From contig BDSI01000021.1 of the NCBI GenBank assembly GCA_003117195.1, positions 1,239,077 to 1,303,076 of the forward strand: a stretch of DNA of 64,000 nucleotides, in the 5' to 3' direction. The stretch comes from Eudorina sp. 2006-703-Eu-15 (lineage: Eukaryota; Chlorophyta; Chlorophyceae; Chlamydomonadales; Volvocaceae). Below the pieces are notes generated by a model. The model had not been told where the DNA came from and ran no database searches. It saw nothing but the letters and a program-made list of their open reading frames with translations. Position numbers and translations under genes: made by a program. Positions within the stretch are counted from its first letter, which is position 1. The number at the start of each line of letters is the position of its first letter. Below are positions 43,501 to 56,192 of the stretch, piece by piece.

Positions 43501-46500
43501 CTGGCCCACGTGGCGGGATGGGGCCAGGGGCAGTGGTGTGCGGCGGAGCCTCTGCTGGTCAGTGTGGTGGCGCTGCGTGGTGAGGCCCTGGGGCCTGCTC
43601 ACCCCGCAGCCCAGGCGGCGGCGGCCTACTACCTGGACCTGCTGCTCCGACATAACAGGTTGGTATACACCGTTGATCCCTTTGGGGTCCGCTGTAACGT
43701 TCATTCATTCATGTTGGGTCGGGCGAGGACTGAGGGCATCAACTGACCTCTCGTGTCACAAAATGCGTACGGGTCGGGATACGGGTCCACCTTGTAACGG
43801 TTACATACAGGCACCGTACATACGTGTGCACACATGGGCGAATTGAGCCACCAGGCAGAACAGTGCGCGCAGACCGTGCGTGTCTGTGCATACTGTTAAA
43901 CCCACCAAGGCAGCGTATGTACGTGTGTGCGTGTGTGTGTTTAGAATTGAAACCTGCCCGCGTGTGTGTGCGTGCCCCTTGCCCCAGGCTGCGCAGCGCG
44001 GAGAACGTGCTGCGGCGGCTGATGCCCCGGGCCCTGGCCCACCAACGCGCGCTGCACCGCCAACGCCGCGAGGCGGATCCCACGAAGCAGCTGCAACTGC
44101 AGCAGCAGCAGCGAGAGACCCAACAACCGGCCGCCGCCAAGGCCCGCGCCGCGCCGACGGCAGCTGCAGCCACCGCGCGCTCAAGTGATGGCGGCCGGGC
44201 GCCCGCGGCTGCGGCTGCGGAGCCCGCCCGCGCTGCCCCGGCGGCCCCCGCCACCGCGCCTCCGCCGTCACCGCTGCCCATCCATGCGCTGCAGCGCCGA
44301 CTGCAGGACCTCAAGAGGTACCCGGCAGCGCCGCAAACTGTTCCGCCGCCGCCAGCAAATGGAGGAGCACCGGTGGCGGGCCCGGCGCCGCCGCCGCCGC
44401 AGGCGCAACCAGCGGGGCCCGCAGCAACAACAACGTCGGTCGCGGCGACTGGTCCGTCTATGGCCACTGCCGCATCGCATGTGGCTGAGTTTCGTGCTGC
44501 TGTCGCGCCAGCAGCAGCAGCGGAGGGAGTAGCGGTGGCGGCGCCTCAAGGCCCTTCAGAGGCTGTGTTAAAGCCGCAACCCGCAGCACCGCAACCAGAC
44601 GGTCGCCTTGGATCGCCAGGAACGGCAGGCCGGCACCTCGGGTCGGTGCCGCCGCCGTCGAGTAGTGTTGCTGCCGCCGCCAGCCCAGTGAAAGCGGCGG
44701 CGAAGGCGGCGTCTCTAAGTTCTCCGGCGCAGCTTCCTCGAAGGATACCCATGCCACCACCGCAGCAGCAGCACGCTCCAGAGCAGCAGCACCAGCAGCA
44801 GTCTGCAGCAGCGCAGGGGTTGCAGCTGACGGCAGCAGCGTCAGGGGCACCAGGGCCGGCGGCTTCGGCCGCAGCGTCGGTGGTGCCGCCCGGCCGCCGG
44901 GTAATGGCGGCGCTTCAGCGACAGCTTGGAGGCAGTGGGGAAGGAGGCCCCAAATCAGACGCCCCTGCTGCTACAGCGACGGATGGGTCCTGTGGCGGTC
45001 TGGTCACGGCAAAGCCGACCCGCGGGTCGGTGTCGCAGCCGTTGGCCGCACCAGCTGCTGCTGTGGTCCCACAACCGCAGCAGACACAGCTGAATGCTTT
45101 CCGTCGGGCGGCGGCGGCGCTGCGGAAGTCGGCCGAAGCCATGGACCTGACCGGCGCTGCACCCACCGTCCCGACTACAGCTGCTACAACCGGCCTAGTA
45201 CGCAACAGCACGAGCAACCTGCCGACTGCACCACCTGAAAAAGCTACAGCCGTGGAAGCAGCTCCGCTTCGCACGTCGGCATCCGCACTGCCACAGCCAC
45301 CACCACCACCACACCGGCAGCAGCAGCAAGCGGCCGTCGGGGCTGTAGCTTCCAGGATCAGCGCCGCCGAAGCCCCGATGCCTCCGACACAAGACACGGC
45401 CAGCGGCTCCGCTACGCTGCAGTCACCGCAGCCGACCTCGCTCAAGGAGGTCGCGGCGGCCTTCAAGGCCGGCATGGCCGCGGGCTCGCCTCCGTTTCGA
45501 ACCCCCAGTGGGGTCCGCCGGGGCCTCGGCGGGGTGGCCAAGCCGGGGAGGGGGATACCGGGGACCCCGCCGGCGGCGACAGAAGAAGAAGAAGAACCGC
45601 CGCGCGAACGGGCACCCAGCATAGCACCCGCAGCAACATTTGCAACGGCAGCAGCACCGGCGGCTGTGGCGGAGCCGGGGGCCGAGCTCTCAGCGCTGCT
45701 GCCGCCCGCGGCAGCAGCAGCAGCAGCAGCCGGGCAGACCGCCGGGGCCGCCTTCGTAAAGAAGGCGGCGGCGACGGCAGCAGTGGCAGGGTCCGTGATT
45801 GCTAACAGAGGGAAGCCGGCGCCGGTGGCAGCGACGACGGCTCCTGAGCAGCAGGCGGTTGCAAAGCCTGGCGTGGCGACGGAGGTTCCTATCAGGGTTG
45901 CGCCCGAGGGTGCTGTCGGCCAATTAAAGACAGTGGGGCAGACAACAACGTCTGTCGTCGTTGGCGGCGGCGTGTCGGCGCGCACCTCACGTGCCGAAGC
46001 AGCTGCAGCGAAGGCCGATGACGTTACTGGGGCACCGGAGGAAACAGCGAAGCCGACTCCGGACGCGAAATGCGTACACGTCGAGGCCAGCAGCGTGCTG
46101 GAGATGCGCGAGGGCGAGGCAGCGGTGACAGCTGCGGCGGCGGCGGCGGCAGGCGCCGCGAAAGCGCCGGCCGCGGAGGCGGGGCCGGTGCAGGAGGTTG
46201 CTGCTGCAGTCGCGGGGCTGCCGCTGGCTGCCGGAGGGGCGGCGAAGGCAGAGACCGCCGCAGCGAAGGCCCAGCAGGTCGAAGGCCGCGGCGCGGCGGC
46301 CGCGGCAGCACCGCCACGAGGGGCCCACGAGCCCGCGAAGAACAGGGCAGAGGCGGCAGCAGCAGCGGCCGATGCCAGGTCCGCCACCAAGCCCACCACG
46401 ACTCTGGCAAAGGGCACCCACGAGGTGCGATCCGCAGCCGGCGGGGAAGCTGTCCAGGTACCGGTCGCGGATATGCTGCAGGCTGTGCGCCGGACCGCCG

Positions 46501-48761
46501 GTCAGGCCGCCACCAAGGCGGCACCCAAGGCCGCCAGGTCGAGTCCGCAGGCCAAGGCGGCCGTGGCCTCACCGGCGGACACCGTGAAGCCGCCGCTCTC
46601 CGCGTGCGGCAGCACGGCCACAACCCCGCCTGCGCGTCCCAGCGGCAGCCCCGCTGCATCCCATCAAAGCTCCTCAGCTCCCTCCACCAGGTCCCTCGGC
46701 AAGCAGCGGCAGGGTCAGGGCGGCCAGCAGCGAGATGACCGGCGGTCCCAGCCGCAGGGAGTGGAAGCGATGACAGCGGCACCGCCGAGTGTGACAGCTA
46801 GGTCTGTGGATGGGCACGGCACGGCACGGCAGCCACTTCTCCCAGCTGAGCCCATGCCCCCACCGGTCATCGCGCCGGCGGCACTGCCGCGGGCACAAGG
46901 TGCCTCTGCCGCCTCAGCTGCTGCTCCAGCGGCGACTGCGGCGGCGCCGCGGCCGCTGCCTCCGCCGTCATCGAGCGCCGCTGCCCTTCTGGACGTGCTA
47001 CACCGGCCTCACTGCGACCAGCCATCCAAGCAGCAACACCATTCCTCGCCACCGCCCTCCCTGGCGGCGGCGATCTCCGCCCTGCTGGCGGCGCCGACGC
47101 CGTCGCCCGTCGCCGCGACCTCCGCCAGTCGCGCCTCGCCGCCGTCCCCCGTGCCGCTCCGCCTCGATTTGGAATCCGGATCCAGATCCAGGCGAGACAC
47201 GGACGCCGCGGAGTGGCGGCCGACGGGCAGTTCTGCCGGCGGCGCCGGAGAGGCCTTATGGACCGCCAGTGGCGAGCTGGTCCTTGAATATGACGATGGT
47301 ACGGACGTGGACGACGAAGGCGAAGCGCTGCAGCCGCTGCCCCTCCAGGTCGACCCGCCGCTGCCCTCGTTACTTCAGCAGGCGCCCTCGTCGCCCTCGG
47401 AGGCGGCGTCGCCGCCTTCGTCGTCGCTGCTACATCTCGCCCACACCTCCGAGACGCTGCCATCGCCGCTACAGCCGCGCCCCTCGCCTGTGGACTGCTC
47501 CGCGCCGGCGCCCCTGGAGCCTCTGCCGCTGGAGCCCCCGCCGCCGCCCCTGGTGTCCCTGCCACTGATGCAGGGCGGGCTGCTGCCGTACATGCAGGAC
47601 CCGCAGCCGTCAGAGGCGCCGCAGCTGGCGGCGGCGCCGGTGTCCCTGGCGTCGGATTCGACGGCGATCTCCTGGACCTCGATGGTGGGTCCGGTGCCGC
47701 CCGTGGGGGACCCTGAGGAGATCAGCGCGGGCGTCCGCATCTGTCCCGACACCGACATTTCGCTCCATCACGTACGGTCGTTCCGCGGGCTGGGATTGCG
47801 GCCGCTCGTGGTGGCTGCGCGGGACCCCGACGCGGCGGAAGCCGCGGAAGCATCGTACCCGCCGTACAGTTGGTCACCACTGGCGACGGGCGACAGCCCG
47901 GCGGGCGGGTCGGAGGCTGAGGTCGCCGCCGCCGCGGCGGCGATGAATGTGAAAGCGACAGACGCTGGAGTGTCGTCACTGTCACCGCTGCAGCATCAAC
48001 AACAGCAGCAGCAAGACCAGGCTGGTACAGGCATTTGGGAAGGCTCGGCGAGCTGGCGGAGGCACGCCGAGGGCTTGGGCCCTGCGCCGCGGCCCGGTGG
48101 CGGTGTCGGCGCGACCCGGGGGCTGAAGCTCCGCCCTCCGCCGCCCGGGCTGAGTCAGCCTTCGGACCAACGTGGCCCATGGGACGCGGCCCTAGTCACA
48201 AACCGCAGCCGCAGCCGGAGTGATGCCAGCGCCGGCGGTGTTCCCATCTGCGGCGGCGGCAACAATCATGGTGACCCGCGGGTCGGTGGCGGCGCCGCTG
48301 CCCGGCGCAGGACGGCAGATTCTCTGATTGGGGAGTACGCGCTCTCTATGGGTGGCTGTGAAGCAGGGTCGGGCGCGGTTGCTGTTGGCGCAGCAGACCT
48401 GAGGGCGCCCGCGGCTTCGACGGCGCTCCAGGGAGCGGCAGCGGCAGAGGCCCACGGTGCTTCCGGCTTGGCTAGGGTGGTGCTGGGCGGGTCCATGTGG
48501 GAATCTGGCGGGAGCCTTCTGGAGGGCGCGCAGCTAGTGGAGGCTCTGGGTGAGCTTGGGGCAGCGGTGGTGGTGGTAGCAACAGTGCCAGGGGGCGCTG
48601 GCGCGTCAGCACGCGTCGGCAAAGGCCCCTCCTCCTCCTCCGCGGGTGTGTGCCTCTCAGGAGGGGCACGAGGACAACAGGCGCCGAAGGCATCGGCGAT
48701 GGGTGCAGTAGCAGCAGCGGCGCCGACTGGGGTTCATCCGCAGAGGTTGTGGTGGCTGTAG
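37554..48761 (+). CDS. Giant low-complexity protein with a TPR-like region, unknown function (~3,480 residues)
   Basis: Four exons: 37554-42020, 42249-43247, 43456-43658 and 43988-48761; 10,443 nt, all phases agreeing, donors GTGAGT, GTGCGT and GTTGGT. Most of the protein is Ala/Pro/Gly/Ser/Gln-rich. Exon 1 has a Cys cluster (CWCCGCCHGGG, near residue 660) and a helical Ala/Leu stretch (about 675-830). From the end of exon 1 to exon 3 there are TPR-like helices: QLYIATRLYDEALELCQ, then EPLLVSVVALRGEALGPAHP, which resembles the kinesin-light-chain type TPR signature. Exon 4 begins AENVLRRLMPRALAHQRALH and continues as a 1,590-residue disordered tail. TPRs suggest protein binding; no catalytic domain is seen. 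The last ~230 coding bases are the start of the 3.83-kb duplicated unit. A further 3' exon cannot be excluded, since no TGTAA lies near the TAG at 48759-48761. Confidence 0.75.
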
Positions 48762-49166
48762 CTCCAGACCCGCGAAACGTGGCATAAAGCCAGTCACGCA
48801 AATCCTTCCGGGGCACGGGCGGACAGAATGGGGGCGGTGTGGAGCGGGCGGGGGTGGGGAACGAGCATGCGATGCATGTTGTCTTATGACCCGGGCTGTA
48901 TCCCCCGGGAGTTGTTGGATGGGAAGCGGCTAAGAGGTGAGAAGAACATTTCCATTTCCACTTGAGGGTCGAGACTGCAGTTGGCAGTGTTGACAGGGTG
49001 CGATGACATAGCGCTGAAGACTGAAGGTCGATGTTGGTGTTGGTGTTGGGGTTGGGGAACGGTGTTGGGGAATGGCCGGGCACTGGGAGGGAGCAAGGAT
49101 ATGCGTTTCGAACTTTGCGCATATTTTGAACTTGGCTTAATGTACTGTTGACAACAAGTCACGTTG

Positions 49167-49616
49167 TTAGTCGTGAACTGGTCCGTGGCTGTGTACGGGC
49201 AGGGACGTATGCGCAGAAGCCGGGATGCGAACCACAAAGCTCTGTGACACCTTGCGGATCCTGTGCACGCTAGCTCCCCGGCCGTGCTGACTGGCCGTGG
49301 ATGACATGCCGTTGAGGTTTTGCTGCAATTGACTCTTCCATGCAATGGTGCAGCCGACCGTCGATAAACGCAAGAGACTGGTGCCAAGGGTGCGCATTTT
49401 GCTTAGGGGTGGATTGTTGGGGCCAACTGCCTCCAAAGCAAATTGACCTCCTAGCAGAGGAGGAAGCGGTTGGATGCAGTACGTCAGCTGGCCATCAAGC
49501 TGGGACGTAGGTCTACACAACTTGCCATTGCGGGTCACATCAAAATCGTTTGGGGAACAGATATGTTGGTTGCAGGCAATGATGCGGGTGGCCGTTAATT
49601 GCGTGCCATTGGACAT
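49167..49616 (-). CDS. Hypothetical 149-codon frame, copy in unit 1
   Basis: Begins ATG with MSNGTQLTATRIIACNQHIC and includes RNGKLCRPTSQLDGQLTYC and EAVGPNNPPLSKMRTL; four Cys lie in the first 50 residues. It looks more protein-like than other frames in the unit, but I recognise no family and there is no splice support. The same frame recurs unchanged in units 2 and 3. It may be a remnant of a cell-wall or mobile-element protein; that is a guess. Confidence 0.3.
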   Translation of the reverse strand: MSNGTQLTATRIIACNQHICSPNDFDVTRNGKLCRPTSQLDGQLTYCIQPLPPLLGGQFALEAVGPNNPPLSKMRTLGTSLLRLSTVGCTIAWKSQLQQNLNGMSSTASQHGRGASVHRIRKVSQSFVVRIPASAHTSLPVHSHGPVHD

Positions 49617-50245
49617 GGGCCCAATCGCGTGCCATTGGGCATGGGCCGACCGTTGGTTACCTGTGCGATGTACACCGTGATATATGTGGTGGTGATGTGT
49701 GTTTTGGCAGTGTGCTGTCTGGCGTCTGGGGATACGATGGCGGCCACTGATGACCTGTTACTGGACTATGGTTTCATGTATTACTTGATGCATGCCTAGT
49801 CCGACTCGCCTGGCCAACCCAAAAGACCCAACCGCCGACTACCAAAGCAAACTACCGATCTGGAAAACGTCTGCAATTCAAAGTACAGAGGACTCTACAG
49901 AAGGTACTCCGGATGTTACAAGGTGGACCTCAGTCTCGACCAACGGGCCAACATTGCTCATTGGCGCCACATCTTATAACCCCTACCAAGGACTGCGCAT
50001 ACATCCTCCATGTTCCAGGGAGGAATTGACGCAGCTATAGCGGCCAACCAATTGTGTTTCTGCAGATGAGTGTATCCGCCCCCCCCCACCACCCAACCCT
50101 TCCTTCTGCCCTTTGAGCCTTGACCCAATACTTCCAGATTGGCCCAACCGACCCAACCGACCGGATCCACCGAAGGGACCTAACTGATCCAGTTGCTTTG
50201 GACTTGGCCTGCCCGTGTAGCGGAAGCTGCTAGGTAGATGTCCAA

Positions 50246-50316
50246 GTGTCTATGGTGTAGTGGAATCACATCTGTCTAACACACAGAAGGTTCCTACATC
50301 GAAACTGGGTAGACAC
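50246..50316 (+). tRNA. tRNA-Val(AAC)-like, unit 1 copy A (imperfect T arm)
   Basis: 71 nt. Acceptor strands GTGTCTA and TAGACAC pair perfectly. Box A is TGGTGTAGTGG. The anticodon arm TCTGT-CTAACAC-ACAGA gives anticodon AAC. The T arm is CCTAC-ATCGAAA-CTGGG, with a C-C mismatch and a G-T pair, so this copy is probably impaired. The T loop has A instead of the near-universal T54. No oligo-T terminator follows closely. Confidence 0.6.
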
Positions 50317-50946
50317 CAGTGAAAGACCTTCTGTTCGCACCCGACCCACCAGCATAGTGCCTGAGGCTCACAATGCTGATGCCGTTGGTTGTGAAGCTGA
50401 ATGGGGCTGCAACATCATCAATGTGGGAAACGTCTACAATCCAAGGGACACAAGACAAAGGCTTTCGGAAAATCCCATCCCGCTTCTGGGGAGTTGCCTG
50501 ATGTCACGGTGCGGAAAGGATTCTATGTATGTGCACCGGATATGTGACTGCAGATGAGATCGAACATGCCTGGAGATGAGAGTGTACGTAAATGCACCAT
50601 GGGCCCTGTAAGTGAGCTGAAGATTAGAGGTTGCTGCGTGTTTTGAAGCCATCCATTGTCCGATTTTCAATTTGCCACCGTGCCGTACACATTGTGGTGC
50701 GGTGTGCTTTTTGCAGTGTGTTGTGGGGAGGCTGGGAAACTGAGGCAGCCACTGATGACCTGTTTAGGGGTCAGTATTGGGTTGGTTACATATGGAAACA
50801 GAAATAGGGGCAAGGAGCGTGTGGTTTGGGGAACAGGAAGCACGCGTTCATTCGAGCCGGACAGCGAGGTGCGGCGGCCATCCAGGGAGGTGCGTTGTGG
50901 GTATGGCGGAATGCGGGACGGTGATGGAGCTGTCTTCACCATCCAA

Positions 50947-51017
50947 GTGTCTATGGTGTAGTGGAATCACGTCTGTCTCACACACAGGAGGTCCCCAGAT
51001 CGAAACTGGGTAGACAC
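50947..51017 (+). tRNA. tRNA-Val(CAC)-like, unit 1 copy B
   Basis: Acceptor GTGTCTA/TAGACAC is perfect. The anticodon arm TCTGT-CTCACAC-ACAGG has one wobble pair and anticodon CAC, which reads the Val codon GTG. The T arm CCCAG-ATCGAAA-CTGGG is perfect. The 3' flank reads AATGTAAGTT, without a T run. Confidence 0.65.
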
Positions 51018-51893
51018 AATGTAAGTTGTATGGGTGCGTCTGGGTGGTTCAGTGGATGCGCAATACGCAGTGTTGATGACGTGCTGGGTCAATCTGATGG
51101 GAACAAAGTCAGTCCTGAAACCTATGTTACCTTGAGGATCAGGAGGACCCTTCCATCGCACTCGGAATGCTGCATACCTAATGGGCAAATATCACAGATG
51201 CGCCCAATGAGGTGCAATTGCTGCGAAACACAAGGTTTTGTATCGCAGATGGGCCCAACGAACCCAACTGACTCAACTGACTCAATTCACCTTGTCGAAC
51301 TATCAATACATATGTAAACCCTCACTTAGTCTATTGATTTAATAAATTAATTATTGTAAATATCCATTGTTTTAGTTGTATTCAAATAGCAAAGTATTCG
51401 GAGCTCAAATCAACTGGCCCAACTGACCCAACCGAGCGACCCTATCAAATCCACCAAACCAACCACCCCACTTGAATTGGTCGAGCTGTCAATGTAAGTA
51501 ATACCTCAATGATTTAATTAAATATTTTTTTGGTCTTGGATTATAACATAATGGTCCGACTGGGCGGATCCACCTGGCCAACCCAACTGACCTATCTAAT
51601 CGCCAAAGCAAATTACCTATCTACCGACCATCATCGAATCCCCGAAACCCTTCACACCTAAAACCCCGTTAACAGGCCCTAAAACCCACCGACACGTCGC
51701 CCAAACCCCTCTCTTTGCACCTGACATCCCCCAAACCCCCGCACCCCCACCACCCAACCCTTCCTCTTCCTTCTGCCCTTGAGCCTTGACCCAATACGAC
51801 CCAACCGACCGGATCCACCTAACGGACCTAACCGATCCAGTTGCTTTGGATTTGGCCTGCCCCTGTAGCGGTGGCTGCTAGGTTGATGTCCAA

Positions 51894-51964
51894 GTGTCTA
51901 TGGTGTAGTGGAATCACATCTGTCTAACACACAGAAGGTCCCCAGATCGAAACTGGGTAGACAC
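51894..51964 (+). tRNA. tRNA-Val(AAC)-like, unit 1 copy C
   Basis: The best-formed of the three: acceptor, anticodon arm (TCTGT-CTAACAC-ACAGA) and T arm (CCCAG-ATCGAAA-CTGGG) are all fully paired. The D stem has only three pairs (GTG/CAC). It resembles eukaryotic tRNA-Val from box A through the variable loop (AGGTC). The flanks match those of copy A over about 300 bp, so A and C come from one larger duplicated element. Confidence 0.7.
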
Positions 51965-52358
51965 AAGTGGAAGACCTTATTTCTGTTCGCACCCGACCCA
52001 CCAGCATAGTGCCTGAGGCCAGTGTTGCTATCTTCCAAAACGGGGAAACAGAATTCCGCAGGTTTCCGGCCTGTCTCCAGTAGCTAAAAATCCTTTGGCA
52101 GGGCAGATTTTGGGGGGCCTTCCTAGATGCCAGGAAATAAAAACCTTCGAGGCAGGCCGGAAATATTTCTGCGTGTTTCGACAGCAGGACCACAGCTACG
52201 ACAGGGATTCTCGGTCTTGGAGGCCTGAAGCGCGCTTTCCTTGCGTCGCGGATGCATATGGGAGGGTAACCAGGAGTTGGGGACACGGCATTCGTGTGTG
52301 TTTTGGCGGTAGACAGGTGTACGATGCAGGAATTGCCCCTGCGCCTGCAGATTTCCAG

Positions 52359-52619
52359 GCGCAGCTAGTGGAGGCTCTGGGTGAGCTTGGGGCAGCGGTG
52401 GTGGTGGTAGCAACAGTGCCAGGGGGCGCTGGCGCGTCAGCACGCGTCGGCAAAGGCCCCTCCTCCTCCTCCGCGGGTGTGTGCCTCTCAGGAGGGGCAC
52501 GAGGACAACAGGCGCCGAAGGCATCGGCGATGGGTGCAGTAGCAGCAGCGGCGCCGACTGGGGGTTCATCCGCAGAGGTTGTGGTGGCTGTAGCTCCAGA
52601 CCCGCGAAACGTGGCATAA
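52359..52619 (+). pseudogene. Duplicated 3' end of the giant gene, unit 2
   Basis: Matches the end of exon 4 (from QLVEALGELGAAVVVVATV). It has five G where unit 1 has four, which shifts the frame so that it ends VAVAPDPRNVA at a TAA instead of HPQRLWWL. The frame is open upstream into the tail of the preceding unit (from 52095), giving a chimeric 174-codon frame. Confidence 0.7.
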
Positions 52620-52997
52620 AGCCAGTCACGCAAATCCTTCCGGGGCACGGGCGGACAGAATGGGGGCGGTGTGGAGCGGGCGGGGGTGGGGAACGAGCAT
52701 GCGATGCATGTTGTCTTATGACCCGGGCTGTATCCCCGGGAGTTGTTGGATGGGAAGCGGCTAAGAGGTGAGAAGAACATTTCCATTTCCACTTGAGGGT
52801 CGAGACTGCAGTTGGCAGTGTTGACAGGGTGCGATGACATAGCGCTGAAGACTGAAGGTCGATGTTGGTGTTGGTGTTGGGGTTGGGGAACGGTGTTGGG
52901 GAATGGCCGGGCACTGGGAGGGAGCAAGGATATGCGTTTCGAACTTTGCGCATATTTTGAACTTGGCTTAATGTACTGTTGACAACAAGTCACGTTG

Positions 52998-53447
52998 TTA
53001 GTCGTGAACTGGTCCGTGGCTGTGTACGGGCAGGGACGTATGCGCAGAAGCCGGGATGCGAACCACAAAGCTCTGTGACACCTTGCGGATCCTGTGCACG
53101 CTAGCTCCCCGGCCGTGCTGACTGGCCGTGGATGACATGCCGTTGAGGTTTTGCTGCAATTGACTCTTCCATGCAATGGTGCAGCCGACCGTCGATAAAC
53201 GCAAGAGACTGGTGCCAAGGGTGCGCATTTTGCTTAGGGGTGGATTGTTGGGGCCAACTGCCTCCAAAGCAAATTGACCTCCTAGCAGAGGAGGAAGCGG
53301 TTGGATGCAGTACGTCAGCTGGCCATCAAGCTGGGACGTAGGTCTACACAACTTGCCATTGCGGGTCACATCAAAATCGTTTGGGGAACAGATATGTTGG
53401 TTGCAGGCAATGATGCGGGTGGCCGTTAATTGCGTGCCATTGGACAT
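52998..53447 (-). CDS. Hypothetical 149-codon frame, copy in unit 2
   Basis: Identical translation to the unit 1 copy. Identity says only that the units are recent copies and is not evidence of selection. Confidence 0.3.
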   Translation of the reverse strand: MSNGTQLTATRIIACNQHICSPNDFDVTRNGKLCRPTSQLDGQLTYCIQPLPPLLGGQFALEAVGPNNPPLSKMRTLGTSLLRLSTVGCTIAWKSQLQQNLNGMSSTASQHGRGASVHRIRKVSQSFVVRIPASAHTSLPVHSHGPVHD

Positions 53448-54076
53448 GGGCCCAATCGCGTGCCATTGGGCATGGGCCGACCGTTGGTTACCTGTGCGAT
53501 GTACACCGTGATATATGTGGTGGTGATGTGTGTTTTGGCAGTGTGCTGTCTGGCGTCTGGGGATACGATGGCGGCCACTGATGACCTGTTACTGGACTAT
53601 GGTTTCATGTATTACTTGATGCATGCCTAGTCCGACTCGCCTGGCCAACCCAAAAGACCCAACCGCCGACTACCAAAGCAAACTACCGATCTGGGAAACG
53701 TCTGCAATTCAAAGTACAGAGGACTCTACAGAAGGTACTCCGGATGTTACAAGGTGGACCTCAGTCTCGACCAACGGGCCAACATTGCTCATTGGCGCCA
53801 CATCTTATAACCCCTACCAAGGACTGCGCATACATCCTCCATGTTCCAGGGAGGAATTGACGCAGCTATAGCGGCCAACCAATTGTGTTTCTGCAGATGA
53901 GTGTATCCGCCCCCCCCCACCACCCAACCCTTCCTTCTGCCCTTTGAGCCTTGACCCAATACTTCCAGATTGGCCCAACCGACCCAACCGACCGGATCCA
54001 CCGAAGGGACCTAACTGATCCAGTTGCTTTGGACTTGGCCTGCCCGTGTAGCGGAAGCTGCTAGGTAGATGTCCAA

Positions 54077-54147
54077 GTGTCTATGGTGTAGTGGAATCAC
54101 ATCTGTCTAACACACAGAAGGTTCCTACATCGAAACTGGGTAGACAC
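54077..54147 (+). tRNA. tRNA-Val(AAC)-like, unit 2 copy A
   Basis: Same sequence as the unit 1 A copy, including the mismatched T arm. Confidence 0.6.
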
Positions 54148-54778
54148 CAGTGAAAGACCTTCTGTTCGCACCCGACCCACCAGCATAGTGCCTGAGGCTC
54201 ACAATGCTGATGCCGTTGGTTGTGAAGCTGAATGGGGCTGCAACATCATCAATGTGGGAAACGTCTACAATCCAAGGGACACAAGACAAAGGCTTTCGGA
54301 AAATCCCATCCCGCTTCTGGGGAGTTGCCTGATGTCACGGTGCGGAAAGGATTCTATGTATGTGCACCGGATATGTGACTGCAGATGAGATCGAACATGC
54401 CTGGAGATGAGAGTGTACGTAAATGCACCATGGGGCCCTGTAAGTGAGCTGAAGATTAGAGGTTGCTGCGTGTTTTGAAGCCATCCATTGTCCGATTTTC
54501 AATTTGCCACCGTGCCGTACACATTGTGGTGCGGTGTGCTTTTTGCAGTGTGTTGTGGGGAGGCTGGGAAACTGAGGCAGCCACTGATGACCTGTTTAGG
54601 GGTCAGTATTGGGTTGGTTACATATGGAAACAGAAATAGGGGCAAGGAGCGTGTGGTTTGGGGAACAGGAAGCACGCGTTCATTCGAGCCGGACAGCGAG
54701 GTGCGGCGGCCATCCAGGGAGGTGCGTTGTGGGTATGGCGGAATGCGGGACGGTGATGGAGCTGTCTTCACCATCCAA

Positions 54779-54849
54779 GTGTCTATGGTGTAGTGGAATC
54801 ACGTCTGTCTCACACACAGGAGGTCCCCAGATCGAAACTGGGTAGACAC
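54779..54849 (+). tRNA. tRNA-Val(CAC)-like, unit 2 copy B
   Basis: Same sequence as the unit 1 B copy, anticodon CAC. Confidence 0.65.
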
Positions 54850-55726
54850 AATGTAAGTTGTATGGGTGCGTCTGGGTGGTTCAGTGGATGCGCAATACGC
54901 AGTGTTGATGACGTGCTGGGTCAATCTGATGGGAACAAAGTCAGTCCTGAAACCTATGTTACCTTGAGGATCAGGAGGACCCTTCCATCGCACTCGGAAT
55001 GCTGCATACCTAATGGGCAAATATCACAGATGCGCCCAATGAGGTGCAATTGCTGCGAAACACAAGGTTTTGTATCGCAGATGGGCCCAACGAACCCAAC
55101 TGACTCAACTGACTCAATTCACCTTGTCGAACTATCAATACATATGTAAACCCTCACTTAGTCTATTGATTTAATAAATTAATTATTGTAAATATCCATT
55201 GTTTTAGTTGTATTCAAATAGCAAAGTATTCGGAGCTCAAATCAACTGGCCCAACTGACCCAACCGAGCGACCCTATCAAATCCACCAAACCAACCACCC
55301 CACTTGAATTGGTCGAGCTGTCAATGTAAGTAATACCTCAATGATTTAATTAAATATTTTTTTGGTCTTGGATTATAACATAATGGTCCGACTGGGCGGA
55401 TCCACCTGGCCAACCCAACTGACCTATCTAATCGCCAAAGCAAATTACCTATCTACCGACCATCATCGAATCCCCGAAACCCTTCACACCTAAAACCCCG
55501 TTAACAGGCCCTAAAACCCACCGACACGTCGCCCAAACCCCTCTCTTTGCACCTGACATCCCCCAAACCCCCGCACCCCCACCACCCAACCCTTCCTCTT
55601 CCTTCTGCCCCTTGAGCCTTGACCCAATACGACCCAACCGACCGGATCCACCTAACGGACCTAACCGATCCAGTTGCTTTGGATTTGGCCTGCCCCTGTA
55701 GCGGTGGCTGCTAGGTTGATGTCCAA

Positions 55727-55797
55727 GTGTCTATGGTGTAGTGGAATCACATCTGTCTAACACACAGAAGGTCCCCAGATCGAAACTGGGTAGACAC
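55727..55797 (+). tRNA. tRNA-Val(AAC)-like, unit 2 copy C
   Basis: Same sequence as the unit 1 C copy, all stems paired. Confidence 0.7.
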
Positions 55798-56192
55798 AAG
55801 TGGAAGACCTTATTTCTGTTCGCACCCGACCCACCAGCATAGTGCCTGAGGCCAGTGTTGCTATCTTCCAAAACGGGGAAACAGAATTCCGCAGGTTTCC
55901 GGCCTGTCTCCAGTAGCTAAAAATCCTTTGGCAGGGCAGATTTTGGGGGGGCCTTCCTAGATGCCAGGAAATAAAAACCTTCGAGGCAGGCCGGAAATAT
56001 TTCTGCGTGTTTCGACAGCAGGACCACAGCTACGACAGGGATTCTCGGTCTTGGAGGCCTGAAGCGCGCTTTCCTTGCGTCGCGGATGCATATGGGAGGG
56101 TAACCAGGAGTTGGGGACACGGCATTCGTGTGTGTTTTGGCGGTAGACAGGTGTACGATGCAGGAATTGCCCCTGCGCCTGCAGATTTCCAG

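Noticed and set aside
44915..46417. 500-codon minus-strand Ala-rich frame
   Set aside because: Antisense shadow of exon 4 of the giant gene, an effect of GC-rich codons.
52196..53218. 340- to 364-codon minus-strand frames at the unit joints
   Set aside because: Antisense to the duplicated gene end and interrupted differently between units by the same G-run indel; no independent support.
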